NCBI RefSeq assembly: GCF_047663525.1
Contig: NC_092605.1
Span: 3,782,001 to 3,846,000 of the forward strand
Direction of reading: 5' to 3'
Source: Anas platyrhynchos
Lineage: Eukaryota; Chordata; Aves; Anseriformes; Anatidae
Length of the DNA: 64,000 nt
Shown here one piece after another: positions 1 through 13,300 of the stretch. Position numbers and translations under genes: made by a program. Under the pieces are notes generated by a model. It saw only the letters and a program-made list of their open reading frames with translations, was not told the origin of the DNA and did not search any database. Within the stretch, counting starts at the first letter, position 1. Every line of letters begins with the position of its first letter.

Positions 1-3000
1 GGGCAGGCACACAGTGATACACCTCCAGAGCACCTTCCCAGGCTCCAGTGCTCTTTGACCCAGGTGCATTCAAAGCCAGAATTGGTTTTCATATATCTTT
101 TTCTTCTTTCATATATTTGTTTTGAAACGAGATAAATTGTAACATACAACACTAAAGTTCTTGTAGTTAATGGTGAAGCTTGAAGGACCATCTCCTTTGT
201 TTTAAACTGCCCCAACAGAATCGTGCTGTGCACACTGGTTTGTTTTTGTTTTCTTTTTCTGCTAGAAGAGACGAGGAGCGATTGTTCTCTACTTATCTCC
301 TCTAGATCACTTGCAGCCTGAATTGCTGCAACCATCAGGATGGGGCTTTGGGGGCTGAGTTCATTTTTTTAAAGCAGGGTATTGAAAAATTGCAATACCA
401 ACTTGTCCTACCAGCCAAGATTTTACATTTAAATCGCATCCAATTTAAGTAATGGAATATTTCCTTTTTTTCAACCTTACATTCTTAACAATGGATTAAA
501 AGCGCACAGTGCAATGTCTCTGGCCAAGTAAGGGTGGATTCTTGTGCTCTGTGTGATGCTTACGATACATCTCAGACTTGATTAACTATTACTCTAGCAT
601 TATTCAAGCATTTAGGGAAAGAAAATCTTCAAAATGATAAAATGCCTTTGATGTAATGCTTAATAGTGGTGTAGTTAAAGTTTGTGTGAATGAGTATGAT
701 GTTTGATTGCTTTTCCTTCTGCTGGATAGACCTTTGGTAGAAGGATTTTGCGTGGGATGTTCTTTCTCTGTTATCCCTTTGTATCCCCAGAAGGTAGATA
801 CATTTTTAGGATGGATATCCCATATACCTTGTCACTGAACTTGTTTGCAGTTACCTGTTTGCTGTAACTTCTTATTTAGGCTTGTCTCAGTTGCATTGTT
901 TTCCACACATTGCAGGATTTTAAAAGAAGGTTTTAATGAAGGCGCCTAGATAGCCCCCTTTTTTTAACGTTTTTTTCATCAAAATCTTGGAAAACTAGCT
1001 TGAGGAAGAGCTGCATTTCTAGATTTGGGCTGAGATAATCATTAGTCTACCAAACTGATACTCAACAGTAGAGTTGAGTGAAACAATTTGTCATTTAAGA
1101 TACTTTTTTTTTTTTGGGGGGGGGGGGTGGATGTTGCTGTCCCTGAGCATTACAGTGATCGACCATCACTGCTGTTAACCAGTTACTTCGCTTTGATCTT
1201 CAGGATGAAAGAATTTAACAGAAGACTAGGTGCAGTATTTAGTGTGTCTGTAGTAATTTTATATTTAAAATATCTTTATATCTTCGTGCTCCTGAAGAGT
1301 TAAGTGGAGACGTTGAGATGCAGTAGTAAGATACGCAGCCTCTTTTGTTTGTTGTGGGAGAAGATTTGCCAGCCTCCCAAACATCTTACCGGTTTTCTAA
1401 ATCTGGCATGCTCTTATTTTACAGTTTAAGATCCTAAACTTTGATATGTAATCTATCGCTAGTGCATCCAGCTAATCATGAAAAATGTGGAAGACAAGTT
1501 CAAGTCCTGGCAAAGAAGTGGTTTAAAAGGCCAAGCTAGTGGCTCGTTCTGCTGTACACACATGCAAATTTGCATTTTATCTGAAGGGAGTATTTGTCAA
1601 CATTTTTGTAAGCAATTCTGTGCAGCAAATGCTGCACATTATCAAATTATATACATTTTTAAGGGTAAAAAGGTAAAATAACTTGATGCACTGCAGGTGG
1701 TTCTGTGGCACAAACTCCTTTGTAGGGCTGCAGTAAAATTTCCTAACCGACCTTTGTGTTGTGTAAAACTATCACACAGTGAGTAAGTGGATTTTAGTGG
1801 AATCGGGGAGGAGCTCGTGGGGCTACTAACTTCTGAAATTGGTTAGAGCGTATCCAGAGTGTGTCCCAGCTAAGAAATTGTCTGTCAGAATGTTCCTGAA
1901 AATGGGTACAATAATACTTCTTTAAAAATTACTGTAATTTGCCTGGATTCTAGGCACAAAAGAAGTCTGACTGAGTACTTCTTAGAATGGCAGTGTGGAA
2001 TTTCATTTGCTACGTGTCTTGCACTATCCAAATGTTAAATGGTTATCCAAATGTTAAAATGGTGCTTTAGGATATAGGGATTTTATATTCTTGGTTCCTA
2101 CTGAGATCGCAGTGATGACTATGATGTTGAAAAATCACATTTCTAATGTACAATCAGTAGAAGAAGGCCATTTTAATGTACAATCATTAGAGAGCTCCTG
2201 TTTGGTTTAAAGTACACTGATGTGTACAAAATGAAAAAACAATCACAGAAGCATCCAACTAGGTTTTTAAAGAATATAAAGACCTAGTTCTGCACAAAAC
2301 AAGGCAGTAGTCATCCTTAGCTCAGGAGCACATGTCGAGAATTTCTGTGAGATGAGTGCTCTCGGGATCTAGTCTAGTAACTGGTTATTTTCTCCCCTGT
2401 GATTCAACTTGCTAAGCTTTCATGGGGCTTGGTATGGCTCATTTTTAATGCTGGCTTAGATCGTTAAATTTAAGCTGTTTGGATTTTTCCTTTTTCCTGG
2501 CAAAATAAATAACTCAGGTACAATTGTTGTGGAGCAATATTCAAATTGGAGTTGCACTTAAAAACAGAGTTACAGATGCATCTTATTTCTTCAGAAAATA
2601 AAATCTGGAACTGGTTATTTAACTTACGAATATTGGAAACATGCTGGTTGTCCTGTAGACATTTTTTAAATGAGTTTTTGAAAAGTGTTTTGAAAATTTT
2701 GATTTTTCTGTTGGTACCGTTTCTCATAAATTGTTCTCATCTTAAACTAATTCCTTTTCATCATACTGTTTTTTCCCTCTCTGGTGTCAGCTGAGCAAAG
2801 CTTTCCCAGGAGGTCTACTTTTAATTAAGGAACCAGTTTGGGTATTGCTGTGACAAACCTTTAGCTACACTCAGGTTTTGCATTCTGCCATGTGGGGATG
2901 GAGGAAAAAAAAAAAAAGTTTTCTTAGCATTTTTATCAAATGTTTTCAGTGATGTCTGGCAAGTCCTTGTGTGTTGCTGCACATTCTCATTTGAAACTCG

Positions 3001-6000
3001 AATGGTGCAGAGTAGGGTAGGAAACGCCCAATTACTGTAGGTTTATTAAAACATAACATAAATAAGACCTTGGGTCTTAGGAGAGTGGTCAAAAGCCAAA
3101 GTTTCTAGGAGGAAGTAGGCTACTCATGCTTCCAGGACATCGTGTAATTGCCAGTGTGTTGGTCTTTATGTTGGGAGGTTTTTGTAGTGACTCAGGCACT
3201 GAGGCACAAAACTAACCCAGTTCTATTTTACTAACGAAGGAGGTTCATATAGTAGTAGCACAGTTTGACTGAAATCGTGGAACTTGAAGCCAGAATTTAT
3301 TTTTATTTCTTCTTGCGAACAAATTGAAAACCTTTCTACTTGCTGGCATTAATTATGTGGAGTGTGCCTTTGAGGTTTTTTCTTGTTCTTTTTTTTTCTC
3401 TCCCCTTCTGTGACAGATAAGTGAAGTATCTGAAATTCTGCAGCCTGCCTTTTCTTTCCTTTTTACTCTACCGAGTTTATCCTCTCCATTGCAACCATGA
3501 ACACAGGCTCTAAGCAGGAGTCTTGGTTTCTAAGTGCTGAGAAATTGTGAGGAGGGGAGAATTTTAAGAGAAGAGAAATGACACTAGATGTGAGCTTTCT
3601 AGGCAAGAAGTGCTGGAGCCAGTGTTTATTTTTAAGGTCACACTAGTGCAGCTACCACTCTCCCTTTTTAAACAAGACAGTGGCTCTGGCAGAATATTTC
3701 CTATATAGAACCTCCATTCCCCTGTCCATTACTTGAAATATGTTGGGCTGAAAAGCTGTGTTTACTACCAGTGTCCATCTGGAGCGAAAGGTTATGTAAG
3801 TGAGACAAGGCACAATTGGATTGTTGTGATTTTTTTGTTAGGCTATGTGTGTATGGGAGTCAGCATACAACTAAAGTACAAAGCATCAAAGTCATATTTA
3901 GTCAGTATAAATTTTCAATATTCTGGACATGGATGCAAATAGTTCATTCAAATCCTGTTTAAAAACTGGCTACATAAAATAGGAGATTTGATAAAGATAG
4001 TGGGAATATTTTTTTTTTAAATTCCATATCCTCGTTTGATAAAGAGTTAACAAGTAGATATAACTTTCAGTCTGTAAATGAGAATGGAGATGATTTTTTA
4101 GTCCTGTTCAACTCCTAGTGATTTCTAAATTTCAAAACAAGCCAGCATTTAAACCAAACAAGATGAATAGACTGGAATAATAAACAAAAATACAGCAAGA
4201 GTTTTTTTTAAAAGACTTTATTTTTTGAAGTGCTTCATTAAATCCTGATTTTGGGTGCTCAGCCTGTTACTTCACCAGTTCAGTGACTTCATTGTATTTC
4301 AAATATCATTAGTGGGTTTTGCTTGAATATTTGTAATATAAATTATTTTAATAGATTATGGCAAGCGTAGACTGTAATTATCAATATCTATAATTAAATA
4401 TGCCATATGAATAAAATTGTTTACTCTTTAATCTTAATTACAGGCAGCTTTTCAACTAAAGAATTCAAAATAGGGAGAGGCAAGTATTGCAGGCTACTTC
4501 ATCACTTTTGGAGACGACTAGTGAAGGAATGCGATTTAAGAGAAGTATATGCTAGATAAAAAGTATAATTCTGAGACACTCAAAATGGTCTGGGTGCTAC
4601 AAGTAGTACAGTCATGGCAGCAGGAGGCTATTGGCAGTTCAATTCATCCTTCCAATTAAGCTATGGAATTTGAATGGAGTAGAAGTGGACATTTTCTTAC
4701 TTTGTTCTGGCCCAAACGTGAAAGTGGAATTTGATTCAGGGATCTGGTTAATATGTAGAAACTAATTTGAAAGTATAGAGTTTACATTAAAAAAAAAATT
4801 GAGTCTACTTAGGGAAACTTCAGTGTGAGCAGATAGACTTTCTTTAATTAAGGTAAGATAAACCTAGATACAGTGTGATGTCTAGTCCGGTGGTGATGGT
4901 GCTTAAAGGAGAACTTCTTGTACACCTGCTCTGGAATCCTCTTGATTTTTCTTATTTCAGACCAAGTAGTCTGACATTACCAAATATTACATTTTCTATG
5001 TAAAACAAACAAAAAAACTTGAAGCTATGAGAAGGGAATTCTAAAGTTGGTAAATCTTTCAGGCAAATAATAAAAATTATTTCAATTATTCAAACTATAC
5101 CAAGCTGAATTGAGAAATATTAATAGCAGTAGGTGATATAGTAATACAAATTTAAGAAAAGCCAACTCCGCTTTTTTTGAGTGCTCAGTGTAGTCATTGC
5201 ACTGAATTTACATTATGCCGTTTTACTTTCATATACTATTTAAAATACATGAATGTGATGCACATATGCAGTATCCCAAATCAAAATGCGTGTTTAATAG
5301 TATGTAATCTTCCACTGTACAGCCTATACAAGTTTGCACCTGTCTCAAACACTTACATTGAGGTCATTAAACTAATTACTTTTTAATCAATTTAATTAAA
5401 TTTCACTTAACATATTTTCTTACAGATAACGTTCATGCTTCCATATGGAAGGCAAAAATCCATGACAATTGACGATTACAAAAATTGCCAAGTCCCAGGC
5501 TCTCTTTTATTTATATATATATATTCTGACCATACCATATTTAAAGAGACCAAAGCATTTTTTTTTGTCTGATAATGACTGTCAAATCCAGGCAGTGGAT
5601 GGCTTTTCCAGAAAATACTGTATGTTTGAAAATGACTTATTTTTAGGCACATTTTACATTATCACACCATGTTAGAAAAGAGCTAGAAAAGTTGGATGAG
5701 TTTATTGTAGTAAAAAATTTTTCTCAAAATTTGGGGAATTTTTCTTTAGTGTCTGTGAAGAACAGTCTGCTGAATGTGAACTGTGAGCTTCAGAAACCTT
5801 CACAGAGGCTGATACTTCATTTAAGTAGTGTGAACTGTATGGATTATCAGCAGCCTACAGAGAAACAGCACTGAAGTAATTGTTATCAGAAGTACAAACG
5901 AGCCTGAAGTTGTTAATTGGAGTCCCAAACTGCAATTCTTAATTCCAAAGTGCCAGAAGTTGTAATTTTCTTTTTCTCCCCTCTTCAGTTCCTTATGCTA

Positions 6001-9000
6001 GTAGCAAGGGAATACACTCAACCTATAAAATTAGACAATTTCAGTACAAACCAGGCTATAGCACTTGCTATTGATACCATATTTAGTTGGCCTATACCTT
6101 TAATTGAAATTCAACAGCCATTTAGAGTGCGCTAAGATTTATGAGCCCCTTGCCAAAGGGCATCTTATCATTTTCAGCTGGCTTTGTTTGTTTGTTGTAA
6201 AAGGTGTCAGGGGTGGTTTTTTGAGATTAGTTTACACATCAAACTATAAGATATTTAAGCGCAAACTGTTTGGAATTTCGTAATTTCCAGATCACACGTT
6301 GTGATTCTCTACTTGACTCCAAGTTCTGTTCAGACTAGATACAGCAAGTATCAGTAATGAATTGAAAGTGAAATTGGGGAGGGAGGGAAGCACAGAAAGA
6401 TCTGAAATACCGTGCAGCCAAACCATTCAAGAGAAATATGTCTGGGTACTATTTCTTTCTAAAATATTTTGCATCTTTGAATACTTTCCTTGTTTAGCTC
6501 TGGAAACCAGATTATGTGCAGTCCAGAGTTGTTCAAAGCAGCTCAGTGTCTGAAAGGAGAAATTAGTTGGAGCCCTTGAGATACGGCGTGTGATTTATGG
6601 TATGGATTGGGAGTGTTGAGTGGTAGGATATAATAACTGTGCTGCATACCATCGGGCATAACATCAACTTCTCAAATGAAGCATGCATTTTATAATGCAA
6701 TATTTTTCCTTATTGTCTAACCTATTAGATATTAAAATTCCTTTTGAAATTTCTGTGCTTTGTGCCAAAACAAACATGAAAATATGTAAGGTGATTTAAA
6801 TAGAAGGTGTAGAGTGGTGTGAATAATACAGTCAGCTGATTACATTGTTCTTGAACCAAAGTACAATACTTTGTTATGGTATTTACTGATGTACTTTGTG
6901 TCCTGATAACATTTTTGTTATATAGCTGTAATTGGATTTGTGCACCTCCTTTTCAAAAGGAAGTGTTAAGAGAATTTATTTTGATCTTTTCAAAAAATTG
7001 TAGCAATAGTAGCAATTAAGGTTTGAATTCTTGCTTTTCCTGTTGTTTGACGTAACATAAATATACCAGTTTTTATCTCTTGTGAAAGAGACATCAGGAA
7101 GACGGTATATGGTTTGTCTGTTTTTTCACTGAAGGATGAAAACAATCTAAGAAGGAATCGTAATGTTTGCAGAGTAGAAAAATCTCGAGGAATGAGAAGA
7201 AATAAGTAGTCTTTGCTGCTTTCAGCAATGTTCGTACATTTTTGTTTATCTTTGCCTGAAACTGTCGGTTTTTGTTTTGGCTTTGTTGCTTCTGATTCAT
7301 TTAAGCCAGTCAGGTTCATCATTATTTGCTTCCTTTATTCAAGGCCTTATTCTTTTATGACTTTACCATGTGACACGCAAAATATTTTTCTGCTAAAACT
7401 GCAAACCCTGGAAGGAATCCTAGTTTATATTTCTGCCAGCTTTTCGTGACATTTAGACATTGAGAAGACCATAAGTGATTTTTGGATTATCTGTGATGTC
7501 TTGCAAGACCGCCTGCTAGGACTGGCCCTATAGCATCATGCAATGTTGAGGGAAGTGTGGGACCCTAAAGTAATTTTATCTTTGTGTGTGTGTTCTGTTT
7601 TAATTAAACCAACTTTACTTTGTATGCATACAGCTAAGCATCATGATGGTGCAGAAGTTGGATTTAATGTAGATATTTCTTGCTGTAAGAATGCTTGCTC
7701 TGTGGCTGTGAAACTCCTGTGTTTTCCTGTGTTTGCCATGATTAAACTTTTTCCACTGATTTGTGCAGCCGCATACTGGAACACAGTCACACAAGCATTC
7801 TTTCATTTTCCACAGAACTCAACTGAACTTGGACATTTATTTTTATATGCAGAAGATGTTGACCCATTACTTCTGTAATGGAAACATCTGGCAGTTCATC
7901 TTCTATAGTGTTTCAGAGTGCCTAGTTTGCTGCTTAAGATTCATTCCCATCTTTAAAGTCTGAGAGGGGAAGCTGTACCTGCTCTGTCTTGTTATACTTG
8001 CTCAATTATTGATTTTTTTGGATTCATTTGGCAAATTATTTTTTACATCAAGATATTCATTAAATTTAGCTTTCCTTTTTGGTATTTTTTTTCCAGTGCA
8101 GTAAAGTTTTAATAATATTTTCAAGTTCAGCAAGATCTTTATTTGTGTGTATGTATGCATTAGCAGAGCATCTTTTCCTCCCCACCCCTCCACCCCATTA
8201 GACGTATTTCCTATATTTATGGGAGAAGCGTAGGAGGGAGTAGGGCGGGTTGAACAAATGCCAAGGTGAACCATTACCTATTAATGGTAACATCTAAGAT
8301 GACTGGAACTGAATTCTCCCTTAATTTCTTTGAACTAGTTTGGGGGGGATCTGTTGTTCACAGACTTCGATCAAGAAATTAGCAGTAATTTTGAAATTCC
8401 AAAATAGTGGTTGTATCACTCTTCAGTCTCAGATTGTACATTGTACAATATGTCACTTTTTATTGACATGTGCATACGAAGTTGCTCCTATGGACAACTT
8501 AATTTTTCATTTGGATATTTTCTCTGTGAATCAAATCCTTCCTGTAGATCACTTCTCTGTGTAGAATTGACAAATATGAAGTATGCTTTTTTACTAGAGT
8601 CGTGGTATGTTTATCAGAGGACCTAAAACATTTTTCATCTTATTTCTTGGTTTTAAACCAAGATGATGGTTTAATTAGTTTGAGGTTGTCTGAATTTTTC
8701 TTTTTACTTGTGCTTGGCATCTAGGATACTGTAAAGACAGGAAAGTGTAGCATCACATCTAACAAACCAAATTAATTATGCCTAGTGCCTTTTCTTCCAG
8801 TTAGTGGAGCTCTCTATTGTTTTATTGAAGCACTTCTGTTGTTTTTTTTTTTTGTTTGTTTGTTTTGAAAAAGAATTTAAGAATTTCTGAAGTAATTTCA
8901 TTGGTGTCACATCTGAGTTGTTTCTGGCTTGTTGATATCCAGGAGGAATATTCTAGTTAGAAAGCAGTGGATAGTGATTTAAGTTCTCTTTTTGTTTCAA

Positions 9001-9518
9001 TTCAACTGAATTCATATCCTAAGACGTCTGCTTGACATAATCTTCCTTGTGTACTAATGCTGATTGGGAAAATAGCTAGCATAATTTTTATACAAAATAC
9101 CTGTTATCTGAAGCTTGATTCTTCACGATGAAAGTTAGAATTCTGAGAAGGAATGATGAAGTAGTCATGTTGAATGACAATGGGGAAATTCCTGGTATGA
9201 TACTTTGGGTGATGGAAGTGTCTTTTTAACTAATTTAAATAAGTGAAATCCTAGATGTCATTTTGAAAGATTTAATAGGTATATGTTGTATGGGAAATGC
9301 AAGTACTTTTTAAAGCAAAACTCCAGTTGCATATCTTGTGTGTTTTGTTTTTATACTTGTAAATTATGGGATTGTTAAGTGATTATCACTTACGTGGCTG
9401 TGAAGGAGTGAATCCTTAATTTGCAATTGTTTACAAGGTTTGACACAGTCACTGATGATAGATATTAAACGTGTTGATTTGTGAATGGCAAAAGTCTTAC
9501 TGTTGTTTTTAATTCCAG
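1..9518 (+). other. BPTF: BPTF intron 1 (3' part), no gene seen
   Basis: AT-rich sequence before the first coding exon in the window. The acceptor at 9511-9518 (tttttaattccag) joins a phase-1 codon, so an upstream coding exon must exist outside the window. All open frames here are short and resemble nothing I know. I see simple runs (T12 then G12 at 1104-1127; TA-rich at 5508-5523) and two short direct duplications near 2025-2194, but no RNA gene. Confidence 0.8.
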
Positions 9519-10341
9519 GTAGGAGAAGACAAAGAGTGCATCGCCCTCGTTCTCCAATATTGGAAGAAAAAGATATCCCACCTTTGGAGTTTCCAAAATC
9601 CTCAGAGGACTTAATGGTGCCTAGTGAGCATATAATGAATGTTATTGCCATCTATGAGGTACTAAGGAACTTTGGCACTGTTTTACGCCTCTCTCCTTTT
9701 CGTTTTGAGGACTTCTGTGCTGCTCTGGTAAGTCAAGAGCAGTGCACACTTATGGCAGAGATGCATATAGTGCTTTTAAAAGCAGTTTTACGTGAAGAAG
9801 ACACTTCAAATACTACCTTTGGACCTGCTGACCTCAAAGATAGCGTTAATTCCACTTTGTATTTCATAGATGGAATGACGTGGCCAGAGGTTCTGCGGGT
9901 ATATTGTGAGAGTGACAAGGAATATCATCATGTTCTTCCTTATCAAGAGACAGAGGACTATCCTTATGGACCAGTAGAGAATAAAATCAAAGTTCTGCAG
10001 TTCTTAGTGGATCAGTTTCTTACAACAAACATTGCACGTGAAGAGTTAATGTCAGAAGGTGTTATTCAATATGATGATCATTGTAGGGTTTGTCACAAAC
10101 TTGGGGATTTGCTTTGCTGTGAAACTTGTTCAGCTGTGTACCATTTAGAGTGCGTGAAACCACCTCTCGAAGAGGTACCAGAAGATGAATGGCAGTGTGA
10201 AGTCTGCGTAGCACATAAGGTGCCTGGAGTAACTGACTGTGTTGCTGAAATCCAAAAAAATAAACCATACATTCGGCATGAACCAATTGGATATGACAGG
10301 CATAGACGGAAATATTGGTTCCTGAACAGAAGAATCATTAT
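9519..10341 (+). CDS. BPTF: BPTF exon 2: DDT domain and N-terminal PHD finger
   Basis: Enters in phase 1 and leaves in phase 2. It encodes the DDT three-helix domain ([20 protein letters not shown] onward), a conserved WHIM-like stretch ending in [13 protein letters not shown], and a C4HC3 PHD finger at 10082-10207 (CRVC, CCETC, HLEC, CEVC). The last residues, [15 protein letters not shown], are typical of DDT/PHD remodelling subunits. The donor is T|GTAAGT at 10342. The ATG at 9485 lies in the intron and is not a start. Confidence 0.97.
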
Positions 10342-13300
10342 GTAAGTAAAGTAATTATTTAGTGTTTTCTGAAGAATAGTGTGGTATTGAATGTATATTT
10401 ACAAATGACTATCCTGTAAGTTCCTGTTTCCATCTTAAAATTATTCTTCCTTTAGATAAGACCATTACTTCTTAGTAAATAGAACTCTAAAGACCAAATA
10501 ATTATTCCATTATTTTCTACAAACTAAATATTCTCATAACTTCAAAGGAGATAAAAGGGGGTAAAAAGAAACAAGGACCGTGGCTATATTTTAATGTGTC
10601 TAAAACGTGAATATGAGGAAAAGAAAGGAAGTTTTAATGAGAACTCTCCAGTTTTCTGTAAAAGTTCCTGAAATGTCATTTAACTGTCCTTGCCAATGCA
10701 CGGTGTCTAGATGACTGTCACCTGCTTGGGTAGTATTTGGCTTTTGGATACTTGCACTGTTTTGGTGGTCTGCCTTTGAAGTTAAGACTCTCAGAGTCAC
10801 TTGAGAAAAGGTATTAACCAGATCTATTAACCAGAAATAGGGAAGATACTATATGTAAATTCTTCTGTAGGTGGAAACAAAGTTGAAATGGCAAGATGTG
10901 CCTGCCTTCAAGATGTCTTCTACCATTTAAAACAATTTCCTGTTTGTGGTTGATTTTGAGATACTGATGTAATAAACACCAAAAATTACCAAACTCATGA
11001 GTGTGGGCATTGTGCCCTATTATGTACCTGAAAAGTTAAATTTAAGGCTATAAAGATATTTTTTTTTTTGGACAGGAAAATAGATCAAGACATGGTTTTC
11101 TTATAAAAACCGTTCTAATGTAATCATTTCATTAATGAAGGAGAAACAAAATATTGAAATACAATTAATGGCATGGTTATTTTAGGAAGAATAAAGAGAG
11201 CTTTTTCTGGATTTCTTGAAATACAATTTTCCATTCGGTATTATAGAGAAAATAAGGTAGAGCTGGATACCTTAACGGAATTTCATACTAGATGTACTAC
11301 ATAGGAAGTTAAGATACCAGCCAGTGTCTTTTGAAAGGGATTATAAGGGTGTATGAGATGACATCTTTTAAACCATACACTTCCAAGTCCTCATTTTTGT
11401 CCTTTTAAAAATAAATGTCCTTTCTCTAATGTATTGTTAGCTGATACTCTAAGCATTTTTTCTGTAAGTTCTTTTGCTTATTTAAAAAAATATATATATT
11501 TTTAATTTTTTCCAGGTCATAAATACCGTAGTGGTGTCAGGTAGTTTTTTAAAAGGTGCAGGGAATTTTTTATGCTCTTGCCACTTTTTAGTACTCTGCT
11601 CTATCATTCAGATGGATCAGGTGGATGTAATGGTGCATCTGAAGTTTCTGGCATCCTGGGTGAACTTGGATAGGATTGTAACTAAACTAATGAGTGTAGC
11701 TGTACTGTCTCTGGACCTAGCATTGTATTTGTGGAGCATTCCTAGGTGGTTTTCATGAGTCAAAGTGAGTCTGGAAGCAGTAAAGTAACTGATCTGTAAC
11801 AGTATGCTATTAGTCTGCTTTTGTTCCATGGAGCAGACAGTTGCATACATTACACTGGAATTTATTTGGACGATTGTCTTGTCTTGATGAAATGTTGCTC
11901 ACTGGTGTCCTGTCTGTTGAATCTTCTAACCCAAGAACAATCTCTGTGAGTTGAAAATCTAGTAAAACAAAAAAAAAACAAAAAAACAATTACTTTCAGC
12001 ATAAAATCTGAATGAGATCGTTGCAAGTGTAATTAAAGCATTTCTCTCTTCCAAAGGACAAGGAAAAAGAGGGTCTCTTCTGGTAACTACAGAAGAGTAC
12101 AAGAAAATAGGAGAATTATAGATGAAGGACAAACTCCTCAGGTCTTTGAGAATCAATTTTATTTATTTTTTTTTTTTTTTAAAAAAAGGAGAAAAACCTG
12201 GTTGTGAAGCACATGCAGTTAATATTTTTTGCTCTAGTTGAACAGCGTATAGATATTCTCCTCTGTGCATGGCTTTCATATCTTTCGTCTCAAGCTCTGA
12301 AGGAAAAAGTTGCTCTAAAAATAAGCTTGCCTTAATGCTCTACTGCACCGGCAGAATGATTTTATTCTGCTCACCATTACAAATCTGGGAACTAACGACA
12401 TGAACAACAACAAAAAAATAGAATCACTTACTCTGGAGGTGATTTTAAGATAAATAGGCAGGCTTCCCCCTCACCCCAGTATGTAGGTAGGTTGGTAATT
12501 GTCTTCAACTAAACTTGTGAAACAATGTTTTTTCCCCAATGGAGTGGAGTATTTGATGTTTGATATATTCAAGATACTTTGAACTGAAACAAATCATGCA
12601 GGTGCTTCTTTATTTTTATAAGTCTATGCATGTGAAAGTTGTTTCAATTTATGCTTTTTTTTTTTGGTAGTACCTTCTATTGCAATAGCAGAGGCATCCT
12701 CAAAGGTTGCATGTATGGAATTTTTTTTAAAAATAATTTTGCATTCCTGTTAAGAGTTCAATGGGCAAGTGATTTATGTCAGAAATGGTAAATCAGGTTT
12801 TATTAACAGAAATTTTATGCCCTAATGGGGAGTTTATTTAATGAGAAAACACATCACTATTCTATTAAAAATCAAAAATAGATAAGAATAAAGCCACACA
12901 ACAAAAGGAAAATTTTATTAGATTTTAATTTTACTGATTTTTTTGTTAGCGATAAAATGTTTCAAAACATAAATAGAAAAATATTTTAGCTTTCAAAGAG
13001 AAGAGTATGTGCAGTTCACCCATTAATTATTTCCTGTCTTTTATATTCTCGTGCAGGTTATCTGAGTTGAAGTTATCTGTCCTTCCTGTTGCAGTTAGAT
13101 ACCAGGCCTTCTGCTAGTGTAAATGTACCTGTGCATTCTGCAAAAACAAATTTTCAGAAGTATGTGGTTCGGATTAAAAATTTCCCAAATTGTCCTGATG
13201 GATGTACTGGGTAAAACCAGCACAACGGAATGAGAATAAGAAACACATACACAGACATTTGGGTGCACCTGCAGCAGTGGCACTCCTAAAGAGTACAATG

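Noticed and set aside
7543-7878. 111-codon frame in intron 1
   Set aside because: Cys/Phe/Val-rich chance frame in AT-rich intron with no similarity or splice context.
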